Origin: Trametes villosa
Taxonomy: Eukaryota > Basidiomycota > Agaricomycetes > Polyporales > Polyporaceae
NCBI GenBank assembly: GCA_002964805.2
Contig: PUDQ02000004.1
Location: 1 to 64,000, forward strand
DNA: 64,000 bases
Direction of reading: 5' to 3'
Positions 21,894-32,724 of this stretch are shown here, in pieces. Below the pieces are notes generated by a model that worked only from the letters and a program-made list of their open reading frames with translations, was not told the origin of the DNA and did no database searches. The translations under genes were made by a program, and so were the position numbers. Each line of letters begins with the position of its first letter. Positions within the stretch are counted from its first letter, which is position 1.

Positions 21894-23268
21894 ATGTCGG
21901 ACGGCGCGCCCATCGTCGGGGAGAGGCCTCCCCTCAGCAGCCCGCCGCCGACGGACGAGAGGGAACCTCTTCTCCGCCGCGAATCCCAAGCAGAAGCAGG
22001 TGAAGCCTCCGCGCCTCCGGAGAAGAAGCGCAGCTGGTGGACGATTGGGTGGTACGCAGTGCTCGCTATCCTAGGAGCGGTACTCCTGGCGCTATTCATC
22101 AAGGCGTTCCTTGAGGCGGACGATGTTGAGGTGAGTATTAGACTTTCGATTGTGGCAGTATGGACAGACCGCAGCGGGATCGACCGCAGTGTCAATCTCT
22201 GCCCTAGACAACCCTACCCTTGGCATAGAGGCCCGAGCTCCTACCCACTCAGTTCCTTCTATGTCGCTTCTGGAGCTATTCACGAATTGCGCTGACTGAT
22301 TCTACGTTTAGTTTGATCTCGGAAAGGCTCTGAAGAGCGCCCTGGGTGGTGGATTGAGCGGCGCCGCAGCGATGGTCCTGCAGGTGTTGACCCTCATGCC
22401 CCTCCGCACCGTCATGAACTATCAGTACCGTTACGGCACCACGACTACGCAAGCCATCAAGACGCTTTACGCCGACGGCGGCTGGACGCGCTACTACCAG
22501 GGTCTTACTGCCGCGCTCATCCAGGGCCCCGTCTCGCGCTTCGGAGACACCGCCGCGAATGCGGGCATCCTCGCGCTGCTGCAGTCGAACGGGTTCCTGA
22601 AGAAGCTCCCGGCGCTCATCCAGACGGTCTTCGCGTCTCTCGCGGCTGCGGCGTTCCGCATGATCCTGACGCCAGTCGACACCGTGAAGACGACACTGCA
22701 GACGCAGGGCAAGGCTGGCATGGCTATTCTCCGTGCAAGGGTCCGTATTTCTCGATGACCACGGAGATGGCCCAATAACAACTGACGCGGTGAATGCAGG
22801 TTAAACGCTATGGTGTGGGATCCCTGTGGTACGGCGCACTCGCAACAGCAGCGGCGACGTTCGTCGGGCACTACCCCTGGTTCGGCACGTACAACTTCCT
22901 GGACCAGAACCTGCCGCCCTACACGAACCTCGGTACAAAGCTCCTTCGGCAGGCGTTCATCGGCTTCAGTGCCTCCGTCGTCTCCGACACGATCTCGAAC
23001 TCGCTCCGCGTCGTGAAGACGTACCGCCAGGTCAACGAGACGCGCATCGGGTACTTTGCGGCTGCCGAGGCGGTCATCGCGACGGACGGCCTGCGGGGCC
23101 TATTCGGCCGTGGACTGAAGACGAGGATCCTTGCGAATGGGTTGCAGGGGCTCATGTTCTCGATCTTGTGGAAGTTGTTCATGGACCTGTGAGTCTTTGA
23201 CGGCCATTGCAAGAAATGTTAGCGTTGCTCACATCCACTGATCCAGGTGGGCCGACAAGACGAAGTAG
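21894..23268 (+). CDS. Mitochondrial carrier (SLC25)-like protein with N-terminal membrane segment
   Basis: Exons 21894-22130, 22312-22740, 22800-23188 and 23247-23268 give 358 aa. The first ~50 residues are polar and proline-rich; a hydrophobic span follows at about 50-72 (WWTIGWYAVLAILG). The carrier region starts near residue 80. The first repeat has PLRTVM (P109) and the second PVDTVK (P200); the third is degenerate (SDTISNSLRVVK). Known for the family: six-helix transporters of the inner mitochondrial membrane. The atypical signature motifs and extra N-terminal helix suggest an outer-membrane or orphan carrier rather than a classic metabolite exchanger; the substrate is unknown. The last exon adds only WADKTK. 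Confidence 0.8.
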
Positions 23269-23429
23269 CGTACTCCGCACTAGAAGCTTAGACTTCGGAT
23301 TTGGGTTGTATCATATGCATATCTTGGGTTTCGGCGATGGTCCTCTCCCTCTGACTGCTAGAATATGGAGAACTGTACATTGAGGCTATAAGCGTCTGAC
23401 CTGAGCCCACTGCTGTACAAGTCTACCGT

Positions 23430-24472
23430 CTAATCTCTGTCTAACTCCTCTGACCACGATGCGTACTGATCCGTCTCATCCAGTAACAGCTTTGCCTTCT
23501 CCTTCACTCCCGCCACAGACTCCTTTCCTAGCATAAGGCGCAACGGCGGCGACGACAGCGCGCTCAGGCGGTACAGGGCCTGCGCGGCCTTCGCGGGGTC
23601 GCCGTTGATTGTAAACGCCGGGTCCTTCTCGCCTGCTGCGCCCGCGAGCAAGTACCTGCGGCTGATCACCGACGGAAGGTCGGGGCTCGTGTAGGCGGGG
23701 TGTTGCGGGAGCTTCACCAGGGCCGGCAGAGCGTTCGTCACGAATGCCCCGAGGGGAACGATGGTGATCTGTATACAATATGCGGTGAGCGCGCAGGATA
23801 TCATCGCATACTCCGCGACTTACCTTGATGTTCCAGGCGGGATCGAGCTCCTTCGCCAGCGACTCCGTGAGGCCCTCGATGGCTACGCGGCGCGTCAGCC
23901 TGTGCACGCATTCCCGAGATATCGGACCGCTCACCGTGCTTGCTCGCGCTGTAGAAGCCGGACCCGGGCCAGCCCACGACGCCCACCGCAGACGAGATCT
24001 GGATGACACGCCCGCCCCGCCCAGGCTCGTTCACGTCGCGGAAGAACTTGACGGCCTCCTGGATGATGTGCGCGGAGCCCCAGAAGTTCGTGTCGAACAT
24101 CGGGCGGGCGACGTCGTCGGGCGTGCCCTCGACCTCCCCGAGTATGCCGTAGGCGGCGTTGCTGACCACGACGTCGAGGCGGCCGAACACCTCCTTCGTC
24201 TTCTGGAAGGCGGCGACGATGTCTTCGGGGATGGTGACGTCGAGCTTGAGGAGGAGGAGCCGGTCCGGAGGGTACTGCGCTGCGAGATTGGCGAGGACCT
24301 CGGGTTTGCGGAGGGTGGCGACGGCGATGTCCCCTCTGTCCAGGACTTGGCGGACGATGTTTAGGCCGAGGCCTGAGGAGGAGCCGGTGACTGTAAACGG
24401 ACTGTGAGTACCAACGCCGCTTGAGACTTCATAACCGTACTCACCGAGCCAAACGCGCGGTGTAGCGGGCAT
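23430..24472 (-). CDS. Short-chain dehydrogenase/reductase (SDR)
   Basis: Exons 24445-24472, 23935-24390, 23824-23882 and 23430-23768 give 293 aa, with introns of 52-55 nt. The N-terminal Rossmann motif is TGSSSGLG (residues 11-18), followed by LKLDVT, the NAAYG strand motif (NNAG variant), catalytic Ser143 and the YSASK motif (Tyr156, Lys160). This is a complete classical SDR and should be an NAD(P)H-dependent oxidoreductase; the substrate is not predictable. The start at 24472 places MPATPRVWL directly before the cofactor motif. A longer frame reaches an ATG at 24574, but that adds 34 residues without family support. Its 3' end faces the carrier gene. Confidence 0.85.
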
Positions 24473-26055
24473 ATTGCGAAGTCTCCTGAGATGCGATGAG
24501 GTTGGGGAGGGATTATGTGTTGAGGCGACTCCTCCGTCCTCCATGCTGGCTTGAAAGCTCGTCTCGAACGCCATGCTCTAACAGGGCCTCCTTCAGCGGC
24601 TACTTGACAATCCGCAACCGCTGTGTCAGGCTGACCAATGGATCCCCGTCTCGTTCGCGCTTTCCGCTTCGAGTCGACCGTATATGCCGCTTCACGGAAA
24701 TTGCCCATCTGCCCCTGGCTGCCATACTCTGCGAGACCGGTAGAGCTCGCGCGTGCTTCAGGACTTGTGTGGCTGCGCTTCTATCGGTGCTGACAAACAT
24801 ATCATCATCATAGCGCCTGCAGAGTGTCTCCGTTCAAGTTACAGGTCGGAGTGACCGGTGTTTCCGGAACGTTTCAACAGCAGAAAAGACGAAAGCTCGC
24901 TGTTCACTTGCGTCTATGGACCTGTAGTCGCCGGTACATATTAGATCTGTATGTACTTCTCTCAATTATGCGTGACGCTTCGCTCGACGATGCACGCACG
25001 CAGGTCTTCTTAGCGACCGGATGGCCATATACGCGCGCGCGCGCCTCGTATACAACACCATGCTGCCATGTATGCACGATCCGATGCACGTATAGACTTA
25101 TGGCGGGACGTGTCTGGACTCAGAAGTATGTCCTTCAATTTTCTCGTATACCGTGAGCTACATGAGAGTCTTGTGGATCACCAGATATTTTGCCCGATGC
25201 CGGCACCAAGCTCCTCACAAATGCGGCGCCTCATACTCAGGTGCAGCTACCGACCCAGCCTCTGTCATCGGTCCTTCCAGCTGGCCACGATGAGCTTGTA
25301 ACGTTCCCTCATCGTGCTCATTTTCGGTACGTAGCTCCCGTTTTCAATTCTTCATCTGCGCGCCGCAAAGCGTTGACTTGTTTTCAGCTGCGCGAGGAAT
25401 ACCGCGAGGTACCTGGATTACATACCCGGGGCTCCGAGTTTACTCGGGCGTACCACGGCATGCTCACATCAGTCTGCTGCCACAGCGAGCGGTACCCATC
25501 AGGGAGTAGTGGCGCAGCTTTCAATTCAATGCTACGGAGATATAGTGCTGAGTCGAAGCGACGTCGTGTGTCCTGCGCACCGACATGTTGCCAGTCCGCA
25601 AATGCCCCTCTGTTCGAATGCGCAGCCCAACATTACATAACCCAGGTGCGTTTTCGCATGTTCTACCTAACATTTACTTACCGTGCTCTGTGTAGATGGT
25701 TTGCTCTCTACGCGGGCTGCATGATCCCCAGATGCCGTACAATCCTTCGCCAGACCCGAGTCATACTGCTAGAAAATGATGGATTGGAGGGTGAGGAGTC
25801 AAGTTAGCTCTCGTGAGCGAACACTTGGCGTGCGAGACTCACCTGCCGTGTACGTGCCTCCGCATGGTAATGAACTCAATCTCTGTATGTGGCTAAAAAT
25901 TCGACAGGCGGGGCTAGGTGAACAGAGAATGAGTGAATACCCTGGTGTCTGAGTATATTGACCACTTGCTCGCTTCCTCCTCAGGGCACTCCTCCAATTC
26001 AATGCAGGTGCCATCCGCCAGGACCGCAATACTGCAGCCCAGCCCACCCGGCACA
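24473..26055. other. Long intergenic stretch, no gene seen
   Basis: About 1.6 kb between the SDR gene (-) and eight-cysteine copy 6 (+). It contains a short CG dinucleotide run near 25030 and no supported gene. Confidence 0.5.
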
Positions 26056-26061
26056 TATATA
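26056..26061 (+). promoter_or_regulatory. TATA box of eight-cysteine gene copy 6
   Basis: TATATA about 80 bases upstream of the ATG at 26141. Confidence 0.5.
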
Positions 26062-26140
26062 CCGCAATGTTCGCCAACAAGAGATCGCGCAAACCAGTCG
26101 CTATCTGCACCCCGTCGCACACAACCGATCCGACAACTTG

Positions 26141-26554
26141 ATGCACCTCTCCACATCGACCTTCGGCTTCCTCGCCTCCGTCCTAGTGCTCGCGCTCGCG
26201 CCGCAAACAGCGCACGCCGGGATCACAGCCTTCAGCGGGACCGCCTGCAACGGCGCCGCCGGGGCAGACGTCCCCTGTGACGGCTCCTGCCACTCATTTG
26301 GCACCCGGCACTCCTTCCGCGTACGTCCCCGGGGCCCCTCGCCCTTATATCTCGCTCACTGTAGCTGACGACCTCTGCCGGGGCAGATTGACGGGTCGGG
26401 CGCACACTGTGTATCGCTCTATGAGCTTTCGGACTGCCCTGCGACCGGCCAGGGGGTCTTGTTTCCCGCCCAGGGCGGCGTGTGCGAAAACGTGAACACG
26501 GGAGCTCCCGTGCAGTCATTCAGGTGCTCGCCGAACGACGCCTGTCGGGTCTGA
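26141..26554 (+). CDS. Small secreted eight-cysteine protein, copy 6 (outlying, divergent exon 2)
   Basis: Exons 26141-26320 and 26387-26554 with a 66-nt intron (GTACGT...CAG) give 115 aa. The signal peptide ends TAHA before GITAFSG. Exon 1 is close to the other copies (VPCDGSCHSF, RHSF). Exon 2 keeps the cysteine spacing but is strongly changed, starting IDGSGAHCVS and with GGVCENVNTG in place of GGCQNVNTG. It lies 12.5 kb from the main cluster. Secreted, function unknown. Confidence 0.85.
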
Positions 26555-27032
26555 GCGAGGCCCGACTACGTGGTCAATTGCCTGTCAAGATTCACACTGC
26601 ATTGGTGTTGAGAAGGTAGACCAGCTTTCACGGCTATGCTGGAGTATTGGCTTACATGTGTCTGTTTAGATCCTTTGCGGAGGGTTCAGAACGAGGTGGA
26701 GACATTGTACACGGGTACACGGGAAGGCTGGGGATACGACGTATACCGCGATGTAGAACATCATGGTGATACCTGTACCGGCTGTATTCGTATATACACA
26801 AACTGGCAAGATTCCGTGGTGCATGAGGCTGAGGGAGAGATACACCTACACACAACGAGGATGCCGCTTTGAGTCTCGTGTCCGCCATGTACGAGACTTG
26901 GCGTAGCGGCGACGATGACGGCAACGTCCAACTGGGCTCACCATGTAGATGCTACAACTGATGGCCGAGTTCTCAATGTAAAAGATACAATCAATACAGC
27001 ATAGCATAACATACAGTACAAACAATGAGGCG
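26555..27032. other. Convergent intergenic region, no gene seen
   Basis: 478 bases between copy 6 (+) and PRP46 (-). No supported gene. Confidence 0.6.
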
Positions 27033-28594
27033 CTACTGCGACTGTTCCGCATACACCTGCATAAAGACGTTAATGACCAAAGCCCTTTCCGACATGGCGT
27101 ACGACGGCTCACCTTGATCGTCTTGTCCGCTCCACCGGTGATCAAGCGCGTACCTGTCACGTCGAACGTAGAGCAGAACACGCCCGCCTCCGCCTCGAGC
27201 GAACCCGGCTGGGGTATATCGTCCATCGTCTGGAACGCCGTCCCGGTGTCATAGTCCCAAAACGAGAGCGAGCCATTGTCACCTGCGCTCGACATAAGAA
27301 GTAGCCTACGAGTAAAGCGCTAAGAACATACCTCCTGAGAAGAACACGCCCTCTGAGTTGACCGACAGGGTGTTGATGATCGCGTTCTGCCCGCTGAAGT
27401 TGAAGACGAAGGTGCCCTCGGGGCACTTCCACTTCTTGATGTTGTTCCCACCTGCGGACGCGGACGCGAACGAGTACTCCGTCGGGTGGATCGCGAGTGC
27501 GCGCACGGACTTCTTGTGGTGCGTCAAGGTGACCATGGTCTTACCCGCGGCCAAGTCCCACAACCGGACCGTCGAGTCCATGCTGCCCGTGATGACCTGC
27601 GGGTCCGACTCTTGGCACTGGACGTCTGCGACCGTTGCTGTGTGTCCCGAGAGGACGTGGATTTGCGCCTTCGTCCGCATGTCCCAGACGCGAGCAGACG
27701 CATCACGACCGGAGGTGACCAGGACGTCGAGGGTAGGGTGCAAGCTGAGCGCATATACGCCAGACAAGTGGCCGTGGTAGTGTCGGATGACTTTGTTGGC
27801 CTCGAGGTCCCAACATTTGACCATCTAGCGGCCCAAGGTCTGAGTATGGCGGTTAAAGGCGCATATAGCGAGCTCACCTTGTCTTCTCCACACGAGAACA
27901 AGTATGGGTGCCGTGAGGAGACCGCCAGACCGCGCACCGTCGAGATGTGACCGGTTAATGACAGCTTCAGCTCTCCCGACGCCAGGTCCCAAATCTTGAT
28001 CACCCGGTCACCGGCTCCCGTCGCAAACCACTTGTTACCTGGCTCCACCGCGACACTACGCACCCAACCCAAGTGTCCGGAGATGACACGAACAAGCTTC
28101 CATGGTGCGTGGTAAGTAGGCTTGATAGTACGTGTTGTTTTGTGGAGTTGGAGAGCGGTCTTGAGGTTACTTGAGGAAGAGAAAGTGGATGGCTGGGCAA
28201 TGGGGGTGTTGTCTATTTGTGCGATCATGCGTCCAGCATCGGAGCTCGCTGTAGTAGAGTGAGTAAACGAGAACTATAACACGGCTATCGTACGTACGTC
28301 CGGCGGTAATGGCTTTGCGCTGCTCTTTCGGTCGCGCGGGGCCTACAGGACCTTGCTGGGCAAGCAGAGGTGCCGGAAGCTCCCTGACTTGCTTGTACTC
28401 GTCGTTCATTTTCACTGACATGCGCAACCTCGCGCTGTATAACATCAGTGTACTGTCCGTGAAGGTAGGAGAAGCTGAACGCACCTCTTTTCTTCGTCCA
28501 GATAGCTCTCATCCAGACCAGCAGCGAATATATCCCGAGTGCGCTTCCCGCATTGTTGCAGCAGGGGATTCAGAGGTGGAAGTGACGAGGTCAT
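27033..28594 (-). CDS. prp46: Pre-mRNA splicing factor PRP46/PLRG1, WD40 protein
   Basis: Six exons, 28485-28594, 28298-28434, 27878-28248, 27332-27824, 27113-27282 and 27033-27056, give 434 aa with introns of 49-56 nt. After ~125 N-terminal residues a seven-bladed WD40 propeller begins at [20 protein letters not shown]. Repeat ends such as [35 protein letters not shown] and LSFWDYDTG are clear. This is the PRP46/PLRG1/PRL1 family, a core member of the Prp19 (NineTeen) complex acting in spliceosome activation. Length matches the family. The two small 5' introns are my prediction from splice signals and frame; the propeller exons are secure. Confidence 0.88.
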
Positions 28595-28984
28595 GCTTTC
28601 GTTAGCGTACAGGCAAAGAGAAGCGGCGGCAGAAGAGGGGGGGCACAAGACAAGTGCGAGAGTCTAGAGACGGAGCTAGAAACAACAGCGAGCAGATAGC
28701 TCTTGACGTCGAGCGACACGGCGGTGGCGGCATCGAGCTCGACGCGCGCACCGTCAAGCGCGCTATTTGCGCTTGCTTGGTCTCGCTTTGTCAGCAGGTG
28801 AATGTCGTGTGCAGGCGGGCGCTTAACCTCCACTCGCCTGAGCGAGCTCGTGGCGGCGCTGTTCTCTGCGCTGAACCGCATGCAACGGAGTCGACGACGA
28901 CGTTGCGCCCGCCACTGATCCCTCCGTTGACCTCTGAATTGACCGCGAACGCGTGAGAATCGTGACTTGAACGACGAGAGAGAG
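28595..28984. promoter_or_regulatory. Divergent promoter region between PRP46 and TFIIS
   Basis: 390 bases separate the two start codons, which point away from each other, so the two housekeeping genes probably share a bidirectional promoter. No TATA box was recognised. Confidence 0.55.
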
Positions 28985-30417
28985 ATGTCCGCCGCGGAGC
29001 TTAAGCCGCTCGTGAAGTCGCTGAATACTGCGTCGACCGACGAGGTGTGTAGTGATCTGCCTATGGCCTCCCCGTTAAGTTGCGTTTTCTGATATTCTGT
29101 GCGTTCTGTAGGATATCATCGGTATCCTGACCACGCTCAAGCAGCAGGCGAAGATCACGGAGGCCCTTCTCAGAGTATGATCTCACTCCAGCTGCAAAAT
29201 GGCGCAAATACTGAACCGCGGTTTGCAGGAGAGCAAGGCAGGCTTGGCCGTCGGAAAGCTCAGGCAGCACGCCTCCAAGAAAGTCGCGGATCTCGCCAAA
29301 GAAATCGTCAGGAAATGGAAGACGGAGGTTGAGCGGGAAAAGCAGGCGTCGGGCGGTGGCGCAAAGGCATCGTCAAACGGCAAACCTCCAGGTACGTGCT
29401 GAGCGTGTGCGGGTGCTCGGTCCACCGTCTAACACGCCTTGAAGCCGCGAAGAAATCCGCAAGTGCCGCGAGTACAGGCTCGAATGCCGCCACCCCTTCC
29501 ACGCCCGTTACGCCTACCGCGTCCTCGAGCGGGCCTGGCTCCAAGCTCAACGAAACCCGGTCGGCGAAGAGCGACGGTATGAAGATCGACTACACGGGCG
29601 ACAAGACTCGCGACAAGTGCGCAGAGCTCATCTACGACGCGCTTGTCTTCGATTCCGGCGCACGTATGTTTACTCGCGCATTTTTCTTCATCCTTCATCT
29701 TCTTACTGAAGCCCATCTAGCAAGCGAACAGGTCCTGACGCGCGCAAAGGACATCGAGAAGACCGTCTTCAACGACAACGGCGGCGCCAACCCTGCATAC
29801 AAGGCCAAGATCCGCACCCTTTTCGTGAACCTGAAAGACAAAAACAACCCCGGCCTGCGCGAGAGCATCATCTCTGGTGACCTCGCTATCGGCAAGTTCT
29901 GCAAGATGTCGAGCCAGGTGCGTCGTGTTATCGTGCCTCTAACAGCACTGCTGACGCATCTACGATAGGACATGGCTTCAGAAGAGCGCAAGGCGGCGGA
30001 CGCCAAGATCGCCCAGGAGAACCTCTTCAAGACGCTTGGCGCGGAGGAAGTGCAAGCAGAAACAGACGCGTTCCAGTGCGGACGCTGCAAGCAGGTACGT
30101 ATCCCGCTGACCGTCATCTACAACCTCGGTGCTGACTAGCCTACAGCGGAAGTGCCGCTATCGCCAAGCGCAAACTCGCAGCGCTGATGAACCTATGACT
30201 GTATGCGCCTTAATTCCTCGTTTTCTGCGCACCACTGACCACGCCCGCTTCTAGACGTTTGTAACGTGCGTATACCGTATGCTGTCCCTCAACCCTGAGC
30301 GATCACTAACCTCACATCCGCCCGCAGCTGTACTGTATGTAATAATAGGTCCGTACCCTCTTATCCGTGTTGACGCTCCTACTGACTTGGAGTATCCGCA
30401 GATGGAAGTTCTCCTAG
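28985..30417 (+). CDS. dst1: Transcription elongation factor TFIIS
   Basis: Ten exons (28985-29044, 29112-29174, 29229-29391, 29445-29663, 29721-29917, 29969-30094, 30147-30200, 30255-30265, 30328-30348, 30402-30417) give 309 aa. Residues 1-80 form the TFIIS N-terminal domain, followed by an Ala/Ser/Pro linker. The central Pol II-binding domain starts near DKTRDKCAELIYDAL. The C-terminal zinc ribbon has Cys271/Cys274 and Cys299/Cys302, with the RSADE loop at 287-291 that enters the Pol II active site. Known role: rescue of backtracked RNA polymerase II by stimulating transcript cleavage. The last three exons are only 11, 21 and 16 nt. The end, CNNRWKFS, fits the family exactly. Confidence 0.92.
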
Positions 30418-31121
30418 AAGAATCACACATAATCGCCCTCCTCGCCCGGGCCACCCTTGTCTTTGGACTCGCTCTTCGTATGCTCTCCGTAGCGAAGCCC
30501 GCACGGCCGTCGCTCTATTGCTCCTGCCTTGTTCGCATGTACTTATTGTCTTCTCCCTTCTATGCATAGCATACTGTATCACTTCCGATCCATCTGTCAG
30601 CGTGCTGTACACTCGGAGGTCACTGTTAGATGGGCATATCGACGTGCGCAAAAGGTGGGTGTAGTACGTCGAAACCGAGCAGGGACGGAGACGATGCCTT
30701 TTACAAATCCGATCGGGTCTGGAGCAACGCGCGCACCTGCATTTCCATTATGATTGTACGTCCTCGCCACCTTGGTCTCCGACTTCATACCACTGACGCG
30801 AAAATGCACCGCTGCTTCCTGTATCCCGCTGCCAGCCACGAAAGCGCCTGCCCAGCCTTTCACTGTTCCTGTCATTCGCGAAACGCTCCCTACCTCATAC
30901 TGTGGCCGAAGGAGTACACGCTGTTTATGTGGTAAAAAAACAGCGAGTTGGACGTTCAGTCTAGAGTTCACAACATCGCGCTAACGGATACAATAGATGG
31001 TCCCCAACAACACCCATCGAAACGCAACCACTCTCGAATACGGCTATCACGCAGTCAGATTGGCAGTAGGTTCGCAACCACAGCAACTCACCCACAAGTG
31101 CCCACGACAACGAACGATGAT
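30418..31121. other. Convergent intergenic region, no gene seen
   Basis: 704 bases between TFIIS (+) and the first WL-peptide gene (-). Only short unsupported frames. Confidence 0.55.
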
Positions 31122-31316
31122 CTACAACCAGCACGAATCTTCGTGCGGACCTACATACGAAATATCAGCTTCTGTGGATCGTCATCAACGTCGAGGCTAC
31201 GCACCGCTGTCGACGGTCTCATCCGGAGAGCACGCCGGCCTCGCCTGGGTCGCAGGCAGCACGAGCAGGAGCGCAACAAGCGTCCAGAGGAACCGCGCCG
31301 GTCTGGAGAACTGCAT
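31122..31316 (-). CDS. Secreted WL-peptide precursor 1 (novel family)
   Basis: Exons 31205-31316 and 31122-31150 give 46 aa. The N-terminus is basic then strongly hydrophobic and ends ATQA, a good signal peptide; about 21 mature residues start RPACSP. After a phase-1 intron of 54 nt (GTGCGT...TATGTAG), exon 2 encodes only GPHEDSCWL and TAG. The terminus fits the family pattern H-x-[E/D]-x-x-W-L. There is one Cys in the spacer and one in the terminus, and no Lys-Arg site. An alternative acceptor 21 nt earlier would add seven residues but makes a 33-nt intron, which is too short. Family recognised only by comparison with the six other copies; function unknown. Confidence 0.75.
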
Positions 31317-32533
31317 CTTGCCGATGTGGATGGTGGTGGGCGTGCGTACACGGGTGTGGCGTGGCGAAAGACGGGCACCAGCTATCGTCCGTCCACGCGC
31401 GGGTCCCTTATGTACGTCTCGTCGCGCCGGCACCCCGCGCACTGTGTGCGGCTGAACAGTGCAGCATCATGCATCCGCCCTGCGCGGCTTCTCGCCGCGC
31501 GTGGCTCAGCTAGAAGCAGTGCGTCGCGGGCAGCTGCGGCCCCAGCGCGAGAAGCACTGCGATTACGGGACGTGACACGGTGCGGCGCCCTCCGAGTCGG
31601 ACTCGAAGCACCACGTCCCGGGGATCCTGGATCGCTCGCGCGGCCACAGCTTTTTCCGTGCGATGCGCACCGGAAAAATGCAGGTTTGCAAATGTCGCGC
31701 GGATTTTGTACGCGCGCTCAGCGCGCCTCGGCAAGCGGGACGCCGCGTGGCACATCGGCCCTCTTCCCATCTCGCCTCGGGAGAGCGGGGGTAGGCCCAT
31801 CCAGGTGTGTTCAGTCTTCTCCATCACCTCTGCCGGCGTTCTGACCTGCTTCTGACCCGTGCCGTGACCGGGATGATAGCAGTGAAGATCTATGCGCGAT
31901 GCCCGCGTAGATACCACTCCCAGACCGGGACATGTCGAGTGGCGATGGACGCGTTACGCGGCACGCCCATTGTCCTTCGTGGGAGGGCGGCGGTGGCACT
32001 CACGTAAGTACACATTGCCTCTCTGTTCTTGGCTGGCGTTGATCATCGCGCCCACGGGTGTACAGTAGGTCCGGGCGATGCGCTGTGGTTTTTTCCGGAG
32101 CAATGCAGATTCGTAGCGGCAGGCCGAATGACCCTGAGGGTGCCTTATCGAACACGCACTTGTTTTCGAGCGGCGAATGTGCATGGCGAACTCGAACACC
32201 GGAGATGGGCGCGGGTTGTCATTATCTCGCTTGGGACATTCCGAATGGCGGTACGAGCACAGGCGTCACAGCTAGCCGCTAGCCTCGTGGTGAGTCTACG
32301 CTTCAACCTCGTTCAGAATATGTTCAATAACAATAGCTCCACCGAATATCATACAACCACAGGTGGTCGGAAATCAAGCTGCAAAGTCGAGCGCATAGGC
32401 TGACGGGACTAACGTCAGTGCGTGTGGGTTGCATTAGCCTGTGTCTGCGCTTGCTTCAGCAACGGCAGGTAGGAAAATGGCGAAGGTAAGCTTACCTATG
32501 TTTGACGTGCAGACGTGTCTGAGTATTGTCCGG
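31317..32533. other. Intergenic between two WL-peptide genes, no other gene seen
   Basis: 1.2 kb with high GC. A long plus-strand frame overlaps WL-peptide 1 on the opposite strand and has no features of its own. Confidence 0.5.
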
Positions 32534-32724
32534 TTACAGCCAGCAAGGGTCGGCGTGACCTAGGACTACCACACGTCAGTTCGCGAATGAAATGTAAGGC
32601 GAGCGTGCCGCTTACCATCGGTAGTGTCTCCACCACAATTAGCCTGAGGAAGCCCAGACGCGAGCGTCGCTAGCATGACGAGTGCGACCGAGGCGGCGTA
32701 GAAGAGGTAAGTTCCGGCGCACAT
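32534..32724 (-). CDS. Secreted WL-peptide precursor 2 (novel family)
   Basis: Exons 32616-32724 and 32534-32559, with a 56-nt intron (GTAAGC...TAG) in phase 1, give 44 aa, the shortest member. The first ~25 residues are a hydrophobic signal peptide (YAASVALVMLATLASG), followed by LPQANCGGD. Exon 2 encodes only GHADPCWL and the stop. The terminus H-A-D-P-C-W-L fits the family consensus and the spacer also has one Cys. No Lys-Arg site. Same strand as precursor 1, 1.2 kb away, and 1.8 kb from a UstYa-like gene. No part of it is visible as a long open frame. Confidence 0.75.

Noticed and set aside
31151..31204. A 33-nt intron in WL-peptide 1 giving seven more residues
   Set aside because: It is shorter than any other intron in the window (about 48 nt and up) and has no branch site; the 54-nt alternative has one and yields the same C-terminus.
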